DNA of 7,814 nt, taken from assembly GCA_964520785.1 (NCBI GenBank), contig CAZFQG010000245.1, forward strand, positions 1-7,814. Reading direction: 5' to 3'. The notes below the pieces were generated by a model. That model was not told the DNA's origin, made no database searches, and saw nothing but the letters and a program-made list of their open reading frames with translations. Below are positions 1 through 7,443 of this stretch, piece by piece. Positions within the stretch are counted from its first letter, which is position 1; each line of letters opens with the position of its first letter. This stretch comes from CAZFQG01 sp964520785. Its GTDB lineage: Bacteria; Planctomycetota; Planctomycetia; Pirellulales; Thermoguttaceae. A program made the translations under genes and the position numbers.

Positions 1-3000
1 TCCCCCATGTAGACGACGACGTCCTGCCTGACCGGAACGCTTCTCTCGCGGACGAACCGCCCGTCCTCGGCGGAAAGGGTCTGCGCCTGGTCTCGCTGTG
101 CTCCCGCCGTCCTGGGACGGTTGGCGGCGTCTAGGGCGAAGAGCAGTTCGTCGTTTCCGAAAAAGGGCCCCGAACTAGGCCGGGCGGAATTCGTCCAAAG
201 CAGCTCACCGGAAAACGGATCCGCGGCGGCGTGCGTGCCGTCCTGGCGGAAACAGATTTGCGCGGCGCCCGCGACGAAGAAATCGGCCGAAACGCGTCCG
301 CCCAGGCCGAACGCGTTTTGCAGCGGGGCCAAGCCGCCGTTGCCAAGGATGCTAAGTGGATCGGAATCGGAATCGGTCTCGTCGGCGGACGCCGACACCG
401 AGAGGCGTCCGAAGAGCGGCCGCCGCCATAAGACCTTCGGAGCGCGCGGATCGAACATGTCGACCGCGGTGAGGACGTTGTTGATCACCAGATAAGCGCG
501 GTGGCCCACGATCGAAAGCTCGCTCGAAAGCCGTCCATAGACGCGACCTCGCGGATCCGCGTCTCCCAGGGGGAGCTTCCACGCGAGACGTCCCAATCCG
601 TCTCGCTCCTGAAGCTCCATGGCGCGGTGGTCGAAACTGAAGGTCTTGTGTTCCGCGAAAGGAAGCGGCGAACCGACCAGCCGCAGCGGCGCCGCCGGGG
701 CAATCATCGACGGCGTCGCGTCTTGCGACTTCGATACGCGGATTTCTCCAACCGGCCACGCCAGGTCGGAACGGATGCTCTTCCAGACGGGGTCATCGGC
801 GGGAATCGCCTTGACGAATTCGAGTCCGGTCTTGCCGTCACGGCAGGGGATGTCGGTCCACTTCACCGCCAAATCCCGGTAACAAACCGCCGCGTCATCC
901 AGACGACCCACCCCGTGAAGCAGCACCGCCAGTTCCGCCGCGGCCGGCGCCGCCACGACCGGGTCGCTTGAAGCCAGGCGCTTCAGGAGAATTCCCTCGG
1001 CGCGAACCAGGTCTCCCTCGTCACGATACGATTTCAGCAACCGGTCCTCCAATGCACGGGCCCGGGGAATGTTGCCGAAGCACCACAACACAGACTCAAG
1101 CATGCGGCGATCGTTCGACCGCAGCGCCGCGTCGACGTATTCATCCAACAGCGGGGCGATTCCCTTCTCGTACGACGCCGGATCGGCCTTGCGGAATTCG
1201 GCGATGTCGTGTTTGACCATCCGGTCGACGCACAGGGATCGCGACTGATCGACGCGGATCATCGAATTCCCCTCCTCTCGAATCGAGAGCAGATCGAGGT
1301 AAATCGGAATCGCCTTCTCCAGGTTGCCGGCGTCGCGGGCCCGCCGGGCGCGCAATCGCATCATCGCCACTTTTCGGGCGGAAGTCGTACTCAGTTCGTC
1401 CGCTTCGCGCCAAACGTCCTCTCCAGCGCTGGCGTCGCCGGCGAGCAGGTCATAGAGAACCCGCCACAGGCGGCCGCGGTTTTGCTCGTTGGGAAGAGCT
1501 TTCCAGGCACGGCGGAAACTCTCGGCGCCGGCGGCGAGGTTCCCGTCGGCCACGGCCATTTCACCCTGGAGCGTCAGTAAAGTGGGGTGGTCGGGTCGTT
1601 TGCGCAAGGCACCGGCAAGATAGTCGTTCAAAAAATCCTTCTGGTAGAACAGTGTCAGCCCCGTAGGAGTTTGCGATAAAACGCGACCCTTGTGGCACAC
1701 GAGGTTTCCGGGGTATTCACCGGTGGGAGAGACGACCGTCTCCGGATTCTTTCCGGTGGCCGAGTCGAAACTGAAGACGGCGCCGCTCGCCAGCGGAAGA
1801 ACATAGCGACCCTTCGCGGCGAATCCGCGTCCGGCCGGAATGCCTCCGCCGGGCAGCGACAAGACTCGACCTTCCCAACCCGGTTCGCCGTTGTCCAAGC
1901 GGACCGCTCGAATCCCGTTGGCTCCTACGAGAACGACGCTGTCCCGCCCCACCGTCGCGATGAAGAAATCGGACTGGGATGGAGACTTCCACAAAAGCGT
2001 GCCGTCTTTTAGACGCAGGCAGTAAATCTCGTTGGAATCGGGAGGCATCACAAGGACGCGATCTTCGACGATAATTGGGTTCGGGTCCGCCCACGTAAGC
2101 TGATTATGCATCCTCAGATGCATGATGTTCTGGAAGTTCAGGTGGGCGAATCGGCGAGAATCGTTCGTTTGATTATAGAGATAACCCCACCGAAGGGAGT
2201 GCGTGGAAACATCGACCGCCACCACGGCGCCCGTATTCGTCGGACAGACCAGAATGCCTTTGGCAATCGCCGGGGAAAGACCCGCCATTCTTCGCAAGAG
2301 GTCGAACCCCCCTTCTGCGCCGACCGTGGCGACCGGCTGCTGCCAGAGCGGCTCACCGGAGTCGGATTTCAGGGCGTGTACGACGATCTCCCCCTCGTGT
2401 TCCCCAAGGACGTAAATCCGGTTGTCGCAAGGAACCGGCGGTCCGAGAAAGAACGTTCCACTCAGCGGGAGACGGAGCAGCTCGCCGGATCCTCCCACGT
2501 GCCAAATGGTCTTACCGGTGACCGCGTCGTACGCGACGAGCCGGTTCGACTCCGGGACCACGGAGTCGATGCCTGGGCGGCCGCCCAGGAAAGGAACGGC
2601 CTGCAACCGCCGGACGGCCAATTGGTTCGGGTCGGCAAAGGCGGTCAAATCCTCGATGGCAAAGACGCGTTCTCCGTCGCTACTGAGCGTGCCGTAGGTA
2701 CGGTCGAGCCACATCCGAAGACTGGCGCCGGCCGCGTCGTGGGTTCGCTCCTGCATGCTCAGCTTCGAATCCGACTCGTCTCGTGAAGACGCAATCGGCG
2801 CCCGCCAAAGACGTTTTCCGGAGTTGAAATCGACCGCGAGAAGCGTGTCGATATTCCGCATGAAGACCCGGTCTCCGACCACGATCGGCTGCACACAGGG
2901 CAGGACGGCCAATTGGGAGCGCCGACACTCCTCTTCCGCCCACCGCAAACAGGCGTCGGTCAACGGTTTATCCGCGTGCGGAACGGACCATATCCTCCTT

Positions 3001-3938
3001 AGCAGAGGAACCCCCCCTTCCGCTTCACCGTTGCGCGAAGGGTTGCCGCCGGGCATCATCCAATTGTCCAGCGTCGTGACGCGAAAGGAGCCGGTGACCG
3101 GCAATTCATTCTCCAGCAACACGAGCAGCGCAGCCAAGTCTTTTGGCCCGGCGCCGTCTTCCGGCCGTAATGAATCGAGGAATCCCGGCTGCCGTCGGAC
3201 GAGTTCTTCAAGAACTTCGTGCGCCTTGGAACGATCCTCACATTGCAGCCAACAACACGCTTCGGCAAGAGACAATCCCGGTTCAAGAGCCTTCCATGCT
3301 TGCGGCCAAGCTTGAAGTTCACCCAGTTTCAGTGCCGCCGCGAGAGGCTCGCCACGATGCAACAGCGATAATCCGACCAGATACGTCGCGCGGTAGCCGG
3401 CCTCCGTGTGGAAATACCGGCGCGCAATATTGAGAATTTCGGAGAAATCTCCACTCGAAAGCGCATTCTCCAGGCGACGATTCGCGGTCGTCCCGTACTG
3501 GAGTTCGTATGCGCTCCGGCCGGGCTCACTCCCTCTCATTTGGCCGATCAGGTCGAGCACTGCCTTTTTTATTCCCTCGAACGAGGTCTTACTTCCGCCA
3601 TGCTGCAAGAAATAATCGCGAGGATGATCTAGAATTACTCCGAGGTGCTGAACCGCCTCGCTATAGCGCTCTTCGGCGAGGTATTTCTTCCCAGCGCTGA
3701 AATGTCGCAGCAATTCCCGCTCCGGCGGCTGGAAAACCGAGGCGTCAAAATCGGCGTTCTCCTGAGAATCCCCCGAACCAGAGGGTCTTATTCCCGGCAA
3801 TTGGGGACCTGGTTGCCCAAGCAAGACTGAGTCATAGAAAAAAAAGAAAAAGAATAGAAAGGTTGCGATTAGTGGAGGAGAACACCTGCAAAAGACGGCG
3901 AGAAGCGCCGGCAGCGAGATGCTTCGCCGTCGATTCAT
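1..3938 (-). CDS. Giant PQQ-type beta-propeller / TPR-like repeat protein, membrane-anchored or exported (3' end beyond the left edge)
   Basis: Reading the minus strand from the ATG at 3938, I find 1312 codons with no stop and no frame change down to base 3; the end lies outside the window. The start is supported by AGAGAGG about 7 nt upstream. Residues 1-41 have an RRR start and a hydrophobic stretch ending in six phenylalanines (29-34), so a signal anchor or signal peptide is likely. Residues about 50-340 are mostly helical and TPR-like (YLAEERYSEAVQHL). Residues about 350-730 carry PQQ/BamB-type propeller blades with the pattern hydrophobic-D-x-x-(T/S)-G-K-x-x-W, at 357-378, 465-479, 506-532, 561-586, 627-650 and 711-730. 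Residues about 771-1035 form a TPR-like helical solenoid (DAGNLEKAIPIYLDLL; GVGRLDDAAVCYRDLA). More blades follow at about 1147 and 1226-1248. Such blades are structural, and no PQQ binding or enzyme activity is implied. The role is unknown; an envelope scaffold or protein-interaction function is an inference. It lies downstream of the DUF1559 gene on the same strand. Confidence 0.88.
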   Translation of the reverse strand, partial: MNRRRSISLPALLAVFCRCSPPLIATFLFFFFFFYDSVLLGQPGPQLPGIRPSGSGDSQENADFDASVFQPPERELLRHFSAGKKYLAEERYSEAVQHLGVILDHPRDYFLQHGGSKTSFEGIKKAVLDLIGQMRGSEPGRSAYELQYGTTANRRLENALSSGDFSEILNIARRYFHTEAGYRATYLVGLSLLHRGEPLAAALKLGELQAWPQAWKALEPGLSLAEACCWLQCEDRSKAHEVLEELVRRQPGFLDSLRPEDGAGPKDLAALLVLLENELPVTGSFRVTTLDNWMMPGGNPSRNGEAEGGVPLLRRIWSVPHADKPLTDACLRWAEEECRRSQLAVLPCVQPIVVGDRVFMRNIDTLLAVDFNSGKRLWRAPIASSRDESDSKLSMQERTHDAAGASLRMWLDRTYGTLSSDGERVFAIEDLTAFADPNQLAVRRLQAVPFLGGRPGIDSVVPESNRLVAYDAVTGKTIWHVGGSGELLRLPLSGTFFLGPPVPCDNRIYVLGEHEGEIVVHALKSDSGEPLWQQPVATVGAEGGFDLLRRMAGLSPAIAKGILVCPTNTGAVVAVDVSTHSLRWGYLYNQTNDSRRFAHLNFQNIMHLRMHNQLTWADPNPIIVEDRVLVMPPDSNEIYCLRLKDGTLLWKSPSQSDFFIATVGRDSVVLVGANGIRAVRLDNGEPGWEGRVLSLPGGGIPAGRGFAAKGRYVLPLASGAVFSFDSATGKNPETVVSPTGEYPGNLVCHKGRVLSQTPTGLTLFYQKDFLNDYLAGALRKRPDHPTLLTLQGEMAVADGNLAAGAESFRRAWKALPNEQNRGRLWRVLYDLLAGDASAGEDVWREADELSTTSARKVAMMRLRARRARDAGNLEKAIPIYLDLLSIREEGNSMIRVDQSRSLCVDRMVKHDIAEFRKADPASYEKGIAPLLDEYVDAALRSNDRRMLESVLWCFGNIPRARALEDRLLKSYRDEGDLVRAEGILLKRLASSDPVVAAPAAAELAVLLHGVGRLDDAAVCYRDLAVKWTDIPCRDGKTGLEFVKAIPADDPVWKSIRSDLAWPVGEIRVSKSQDATPSMIAPAAPLRLVGSPLPFAEHKTFSFDHRAMELQERDGLGRLAWKLPLGDADPRGRVYGRLSSELSIVGHRAYLVINNVLTAVDMFDPRAPKVLWRRPLFGRLSVSASADETDSDSDPLSILGNGGLAPLQNAFGLGGRVSADFFVAGAAQICFRQDGTHAAADPFSGELLWTNSARPSSGPFFGNDELLFALDAANRPRTAGAQRDQAQTLSAEDGRFVRERSVPVRQDVVVYMG

Positions 3939-3988
3939 AGAAAATCCTCTCTTGTTTGTTCATCCCGTTTCTGGCAAGGCCTTCCTGA

Positions 3989-3994
3989 ATTATA
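3989..3994 (-). promoter_or_regulatory. Candidate -10 box (TATAAT) for the propeller/TPR gene
   Basis: A perfect TATAAT reads on the minus strand 50 nt before the ATG at 3938, which would give a leader of roughly 40 nt. No good -35 hexamer is present at 16-18 nt upstream (the best are AACTCT or ACTCTC). This is therefore a suggestive site only. Read-through from the DUF1559 gene across the 122-bp gap is the alternative. No hairpin with a T-run, as expected of an intrinsic terminator, is visible in the gap. Confidence 0.3.
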
Positions 3995-4060
3995 GACGCA
4001 AAAGAGACCTGGAGAGTTCTGCTTTCACGGAGGCGAGAAAACGATTAACCCGGGATTCGG

Positions 4061-5131
4061 CTATTCGCTTCCGATAACTTCTCCTCCCGCGCGCGTGCCC
4101 ATCGCGCTCCATACGTACGCCGCGATATCGTCGTTGACCGAGCTGACCGATCCGTCACAAAGGAGAGCTTGCACCAATCCCGGGTGTTCGCTTCGGGAGG
4201 AAGCATAATTCCGGCCGTCGGAACGCCATTGGACGCAGCGCATTTTGTGACCCGCCGGAATTCTCGGCTCGCACATCGCGATCCTGTCGGCAGTACTCGT
4301 ATTGGGGGGGTACATCGCGGAGAAGCTGGAAGACCCCATCGCCGGCATGATCCAAATAGCCCGCGCGTCGAGGTGGCTGTCCCATCCGATGACTTCACTC
4401 AGCATGAGCGTGCAGGCGGTGCCGTCCGAAATATCGCGTATCCGCGTCCCCTCTGAATTACCCATCTTCCACACTCCGAACATCGTGGGGTGATGCTCGC
4501 GTTGAACCACCTTTTCCCAACCCTTAAGCATCACGACGCCGAAGGCCCCGGCGGTCTGGGGGTTGTAGTCCCACGGACCGGAACCGGACGGCTTGTCGAG
4601 ATAGTAACCCGACCCAAAGCAGGCGGCGTAATTCCCTTTGGTAAGACCGCCGCCGAAGTCGCCCAAATCGTGGCTGTACGTGTTGAGCGGCTCCTTCATT
4701 TCCGGCGCGCTGGGGCATTTGAAGACCGCCGGGGTAAACGTTCCCATGGCGCCCGCTTCGTGCTCCAGGTCGTCGACCGCGCACGCTTGGTGCTCCATGG
4801 CGTCGCGGACGTAGTCCCACAATTTCTGTTGCTCCAACTCCGGAAGCAGGTTCATCGCCCAATTGGGGCCTTGACAGTATGCCCCCTCTTGCGATCCGCC
4901 CTGATTCCAATTGTTCCGCGTGCAATTCGGGATGCCCGGCGGAAAACAGCCGTATCGCGAGTGGTGATTGTGCATCGCCGTCCCCAATTGCTTGAGATGA
5001 TTCGCGCACTGGGCTCGGCGCGCCGCTTCTCGTGCCGCTTGGACGGCCGGCAACAATAAGGCAATTAGAATTCCGATAATCGCAATAACGACCAGGAGTT
5101 CTACCAAGGTAAAACCGTGAGGATTCTTCAT
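4061..5131 (-). CDS. DUF1559 pseudopilin-like protein (prepilin-type N-terminus, H-x9-DG C-terminus)
   Basis: The protein has 356 residues and ends in TAG at 4063-4061. The start at 5131 is preceded by GGAGGAG with an 8-nt spacer. The N-terminus is a class III (type IV prepilin-like) signal: a short basic leader ending HG, cleavage predicted between G6 and F7, glutamate at position 5 of the mature protein (E11), then a hydrophobic helix to about residue 29. The AAREAARRAQC segment that follows is typical of planctomycete DUF1559 proteins. The C-terminus carries the H-x9-DG motif (H316, D326-G327; HPGLVQALLCDGS). Length is ordinary for the family. By family knowledge it should be processed by a prepilin peptidase and sit at the inner membrane or in a pseudopilus-like assembly. 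The biological role is undetermined, and these genes occur in many copies per planctomycete genome, so its partner cannot be deduced. The propeller/TPR gene follows 122 bp downstream on the same strand. Confidence 0.95.
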   Translation of the reverse strand: MKNPHGFTLVELLVVIAIIGILIALLLPAVQAAREAARRAQCANHLKQLGTAMHNHHSRYGCFPPGIPNCTRNNWNQGGSQEGAYCQGPNWAMNLLPELEQQKLWDYVRDAMEHQACAVDDLEHEAGAMGTFTPAVFKCPSAPEMKEPLNTYSHDLGDFGGGLTKGNYAACFGSGYYLDKPSGSGPWDYNPQTAGAFGVVMLKGWEKVVQREHHPTMFGVWKMGNSEGTRIRDISDGTACTLMLSEVIGWDSHLDARAIWIMPAMGSSSFSAMYPPNTSTADRIAMCEPRIPAGHKMRCVQWRSDGRNYASSRSEHPGLVQALLCDGSVSSVNDDIAAYVWSAMGTRAGGEVIGSE

Positions 5132-5183
5132 TATCTCGACTCCTCCAAGCCAGCATGACTACTGAATCCGGAGTCCGCCACCG

Positions 5184-5196
5184 CGAACACTGTTCG
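5184..5196. promoter_or_regulatory. Palindromic operator candidate CGAACACTGTTCG
   Basis: CGAACA and TGTTCG form a perfect 6+1+6 dyad, 53 to 65 bp upstream of the DUF1559 start codon, where a repressor could act on that promoter. It is flanked by an imperfectly centred outer pair, GGAGTC (5170-5175) and GACTCC (5196-5201). It resembles the Gram-positive-type LexA box (CGAAC-N4-GTTCG) but has a 3-nt rather than a 4-nt centre. The binding protein is unknown. Confidence 0.35.
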
Positions 5197-5390
5197 ACTC
5201 CTTGTTCCCACTTTATCACGAGGGGCCGGCGGGATCAACCGTTTCTCCTTGCGGGGGGCCGAGGACTTGCGACCGAGGCCGCGCCGCCGCGGTCCAATCG
5301 AAGGATTACGTGAACTTTACCCGGGTTTTACGCGGTTCGCACCTTCTCACGGCATTTACTCACCTATTACACAACATTGACGCAATCCCC

Positions 5391-5420
5391 TTGGCCTTAT
5401 TGGCGAAACCTGGGTAGAGT
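5391..5420 (+). promoter_or_regulatory. Weak sigma70-like promoter candidate for the radical SAM gene
   Basis: TTGGCC (5391-5396) and TAGAGT (5415-5420) are separated by 18 nt; each matches four of six consensus bases. Transcription would begin near 5427, giving a leader of about 85 nt that contains both GC-rich hairpins at 5438-5477. Matches of this quality are common by chance. Confidence 0.2.
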
Positions 5421-5437
5421 TCTTGTGACGGGGGTAA

Positions 5438-5477
5438 CGCCGGGCCGACTGAGGGCCGGCGGTCCCCAAGGGGCACC
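5438..5477 (+). promoter_or_regulatory. Two abutting GC-rich hairpins in the leader of the radical SAM gene
   Basis: The first stem pairs CGCCGGGCC (5438-5446) with GGGCCGGCG (5453-5461): eight pairs with one G-G mismatch and a 6-nt loop. The second is GGTCCCC AA GGGGCACC (5461-5477), about seven pairs with a bulged C. They share base 5461. They end about 25 nt before the ribosome-binding site (AAGGA, 8 nt before the ATG at 5512). There is no T-run after either, so they are not intrinsic terminators. An mRNA-stability or translation-control role is possible but unproven. Confidence 0.35.
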
Positions 5478-5511
5478 ACGGAATCGCGGGTTATCGCAAA
5501 GGAATTCTCTC

Positions 5512-7269
5512 ATGATCGATTATCACAGGCAGCATTCAAACGCTCCTCGCGTTCTCCTAACCAGCGTTTTCGGACCGTATGCGCAGGATGACGAATACGG
5601 GAGCCGCAAGATCAACCCGATGGAATTGTATCACAATCAGGTGACGCGGACGCAAGGTCCCTTTTCGCTCCGCATGTTCCATCGGAGCTGGGGACTGATG
5701 CTGATTCAGTCGAATATCGACGCGCCTTGCACGCTGTTGGATTTCCCGACGCTCGACCGCTTCATCGAGGAACTCCGGACGAAGCAATACGACGTGATCG
5801 GCATTTCGAGCATCATTCCGAACACGAAGAAGGTGGAGAAGATGTGCCGCCTGATCCGCCGGTATCAGCCGGACGCGGAAATCGTGGTGGGTGGGCATGT
5901 CGCGAATGTCCCGGACATCGGCGAACGGCTCGACGCGGACCACATCGTCAAGGGAGACGGCGTCCGCTGGTTCCGCGAGTACCTGGGCGAGGATCCGGAG
6001 CGGCCGATCAATCATCCGACAATCACGACGCGATTCGGCACGCGGACGGTTGGGATCAACGTGGACGAGGGCCCCGAGGGGACGGCCGCGACCGTAATCC
6101 CTTCGGTCGGCTGCCCCATGGGGTGCAATTTCTGTTCGACCTCCGCGATGTTCGGCGGCAAGGGGAAGTTCGTCAACTTCTACGAGACCGGCGACGAGCT
6201 GTTTGACATCATGTGCAAGCTCGAAGCGAAAATGAGGGCATCATCCTTCTTCATGATGGACGAGAACTTCCTTCTCTACCGCGACCGCGCGCTGCGGCTG
6301 ATGGAACTCATGGAGGAGCATGACAAGGCGTGGACCCTCTACGTCTTCAGTTCCGCGAAGGTCGTCGAGAGTTACCGGATGGAGGAACTCGTCCGCCTGG
6401 GCGTTTCCTGGATCTGGATGGGCCTGGAGGGAGAAAACAGCCAGTATGGCAAACTCAACGGCGTCGACACGTTCGAACTCGTCAAGCGGCTCCAGTCGCA
6501 CGGTATACGCATTCTCGGTTCGACCATCATCGGGCTGGAAAACCACACGCCGAAAAACATCGACGCGGCGATCGACTATGCCGTTCGCCACAACACGGAC
6601 TTCCATCAGTTCATGCTCTACACGCCGCTCCCGGGCACGCCGTTCTATCGGGAGATGGAGGCGGCGGGACGTCTCAAGGATGCCGGGTCCTACGACGTGG
6701 CGGACATCCATGGCCAGGACATCTTCAACTACAAGCACGCGAACATCCCCCAGGGGATGGAGACGGAATTGGTGCTCAGGGCGTTTGACCGCGACTTCGA
6801 GGTGAACGGGCCGAGCATGGTTCGAATCGTCGACACGGTTCTCCAGGGCTGGCGGCGTTACCGGAATCACCCGAATCCGGCGATCCGACGCCGGTTCGGA
6901 TTCGACAGCCAGGGTCTGGCGACTACGTATTCCGCGCTGGTCGGCGCCTCCATTCTCTACTACAAGGGAAACCCCCGTCTTCACGCGAAGATGAAGGCCC
7001 TTGGGGCCGAACTAGCAGCGGAGTTCGGTTGGAAATCGCGATTCTACCAACTCGTGGGAGGCCGCTATTTGCTCCGCAAGATACGCAAGGAAGAGAAGCG
7101 GCTCGACGCCGGTTGGGCGTACGAACCGCCGACCTTCTACGATACCGAGCCGAGTTTCGTCAGCCCCGACCCCGCGCTGCGAGAACAGGCCCTCGCCCGG
7201 CCGTCGGCCCCGGCGCCGCGTGGTCTTCCGGTCGTCGAAACGGCCGGATCGCGATCCTTACTGAGATAG
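5512..7269 (+). CDS. Cobalamin-binding-type radical SAM enzyme, substrate unknown
   Basis: The protein has 585 residues. I chose the ATG at 5512 because AAGGA lies 8 nt upstream; the in-frame TTG at 5377 lacks a ribosome-binding site and would add 45 unrelated residues. Residues about 60-155 look like a B12-binding Rossmann domain: YDVIGISS (93-100), VVGGHV (125-130) and KGDG (147-150), the usual signatures of B12-binding radical SAM proteins. I see no DxHxxG, which many members of this class also lack. The radical SAM core covers about 195-400: C201, C205 and C208 (CPMGCNFC) bind the 4Fe-4S cluster, followed by FFMMDENF (246-253), GLEG (304-307), GSTIIGLEN (336-344) and YTPLPGTPFY (370-379). 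Residues about 400-585 form a C-terminal region I cannot assign. Family reactions include methyl transfer, ring closure and ring contraction; the one here cannot be told from sequence. It lies 174 bp upstream of hydE on the same strand. Confidence 0.92.
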   Translation: MIDYHRQHSNAPRVLLTSVFGPYAQDDEYGSRKINPMELYHNQVTRTQGPFSLRMFHRSWGLMLIQSNIDAPCTLLDFPTLDRFIEELRTKQYDVIGISSIIPNTKKVEKMCRLIRRYQPDAEIVVGGHVANVPDIGERLDADHIVKGDGVRWFREYLGEDPERPINHPTITTRFGTRTVGINVDEGPEGTAATVIPSVGCPMGCNFCSTSAMFGGKGKFVNFYETGDELFDIMCKLEAKMRASSFFMMDENFLLYRDRALRLMELMEEHDKAWTLYVFSSAKVVESYRMEELVRLGVSWIWMGLEGENSQYGKLNGVDTFELVKRLQSHGIRILGSTIIGLENHTPKNIDAAIDYAVRHNTDFHQFMLYTPLPGTPFYREMEAAGRLKDAGSYDVADIHGQDIFNYKHANIPQGMETELVLRAFDRDFEVNGPSMVRIVDTVLQGWRRYRNHPNPAIRRRFGFDSQGLATTYSALVGASILYYKGNPRLHAKMKALGAELAAEFGWKSRFYQLVGGRYLLRKIRKEEKRLDAGWAYEPPTFYDTEPSFVSPDPALREQALARPSAPAPRGLPVVETAGSRSLLR

Positions 7270-7365
7270 TCGCCCCGGCCATCCCGAAATATCCCGGAAT
7301 AGGGCGCCGCTCGCTTTGGTGTATCCAAGGCGGGCGGTGCCCTTTGTCCGTTTCGGCCGAGGGCC

Positions 7366-7394
7366 TTCAAACGCGACCGCCGGAAGTGTAGAAT
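7366..7394 (+). promoter_or_regulatory. Sigma70-like promoter candidate for hydE
   Basis: TTCAAA (7366-7371) and TAGAAT (7389-7394) are separated by exactly 17 nt and match four and five of six consensus bases. Transcription would start near 7401, about 43 nt before the ATG at 7444. The 174-bp gap (7270-7443) fits a separate promoter, but co-transcription with the radical SAM gene is not excluded, since no terminator with a T-run is visible in the gap. Confidence 0.35.
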
Positions 7395-7443
7395 AAACGC
7401 CGGGCAAATCACCGTGCCGGAGGCTTCCGATTCCGACCGCCCC

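Larger units (their letters stand above)
5132..5511. other. Divergent intergenic region between the minus-strand and plus-strand gene pairs
   Basis: This 380-bp stretch must contain the start signals for the DUF1559 gene (leftward) and the radical SAM gene (rightward). I see a perfect 13-bp palindrome at 5184-5196 and GC-rich hairpins at 5438-5477. Between about 5300 and 5415 the sequence is less GC-rich than its surroundings. The short open frames here have no ribosome-binding site and no recognisable protein sequence, so I call no gene. No tRNA or known riboswitch core was recognised. Confidence 0.7.

Noticed and set aside
2106..2123. 18-bp inverted repeat ATGCATC-CTCA-GATGCAT
   Set aside because: It lies inside the propeller/TPR gene, encodes ordinary residues (MHLRMH), has no T-run and no second copy was noticed; probably chance.
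2106..2786. 226-codon open frame on the plus strand
   Set aside because: It lies opposite the propeller/TPR gene, whose repeat motifs and 1312-codon frame are clear. Long antisense frames are common in GC-rich DNA.
4490..5059. 189-codon open frame on the plus strand
   Set aside because: It is antisense to the well-supported DUF1559 gene and has no recognisable protein motif.
5184..5196. LexA (SOS) box
   Set aside because: The centre is 3 nt instead of the 4 nt in the CGAAC-N4-GTTCG consensus, and the downstream gene is not a DNA-damage gene. It is kept only as an operator candidate.
5391..5405. Sigma54 promoter (GG/GC elements)
   Set aside because: The GG and GC elements at TTGGCC...TTGGC are about 2 nt too close and the rest of the consensus is poor.
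5223..5462. Ten-base direct repeat GGGCCGGCGG at 5223-5232 and 5453-5462
   Set aside because: It is short and low-complexity in GC-rich DNA, with no matching flanks; it does not support an attachment site or mobile element.
5290..5511. Cobalamin riboswitch upstream of the B12-type radical SAM gene
   Set aside because: CCGACTGAGG at 5445 faintly resembles the conserved GCCACTG, but the other conserved core blocks of that riboswitch are not visible.
5377..5511. N-terminal extension of the radical SAM protein from the TTG at 5377
   Set aside because: It has no ribosome-binding site, its residues have no similarity to a known domain, and it overlaps the hairpin leader; the ATG at 5512 has a good site.
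6241..6984. 247-codon open frame on the minus strand
   Set aside because: It is antisense to the radical SAM core, where the coding motifs are unambiguous.
7270..7310. Terminator after the radical SAM gene
   Set aside because: CGCCC (7271-7275) and GGGCG (7302-7306) can pair, but the loop is 26 nt and no T-run follows.
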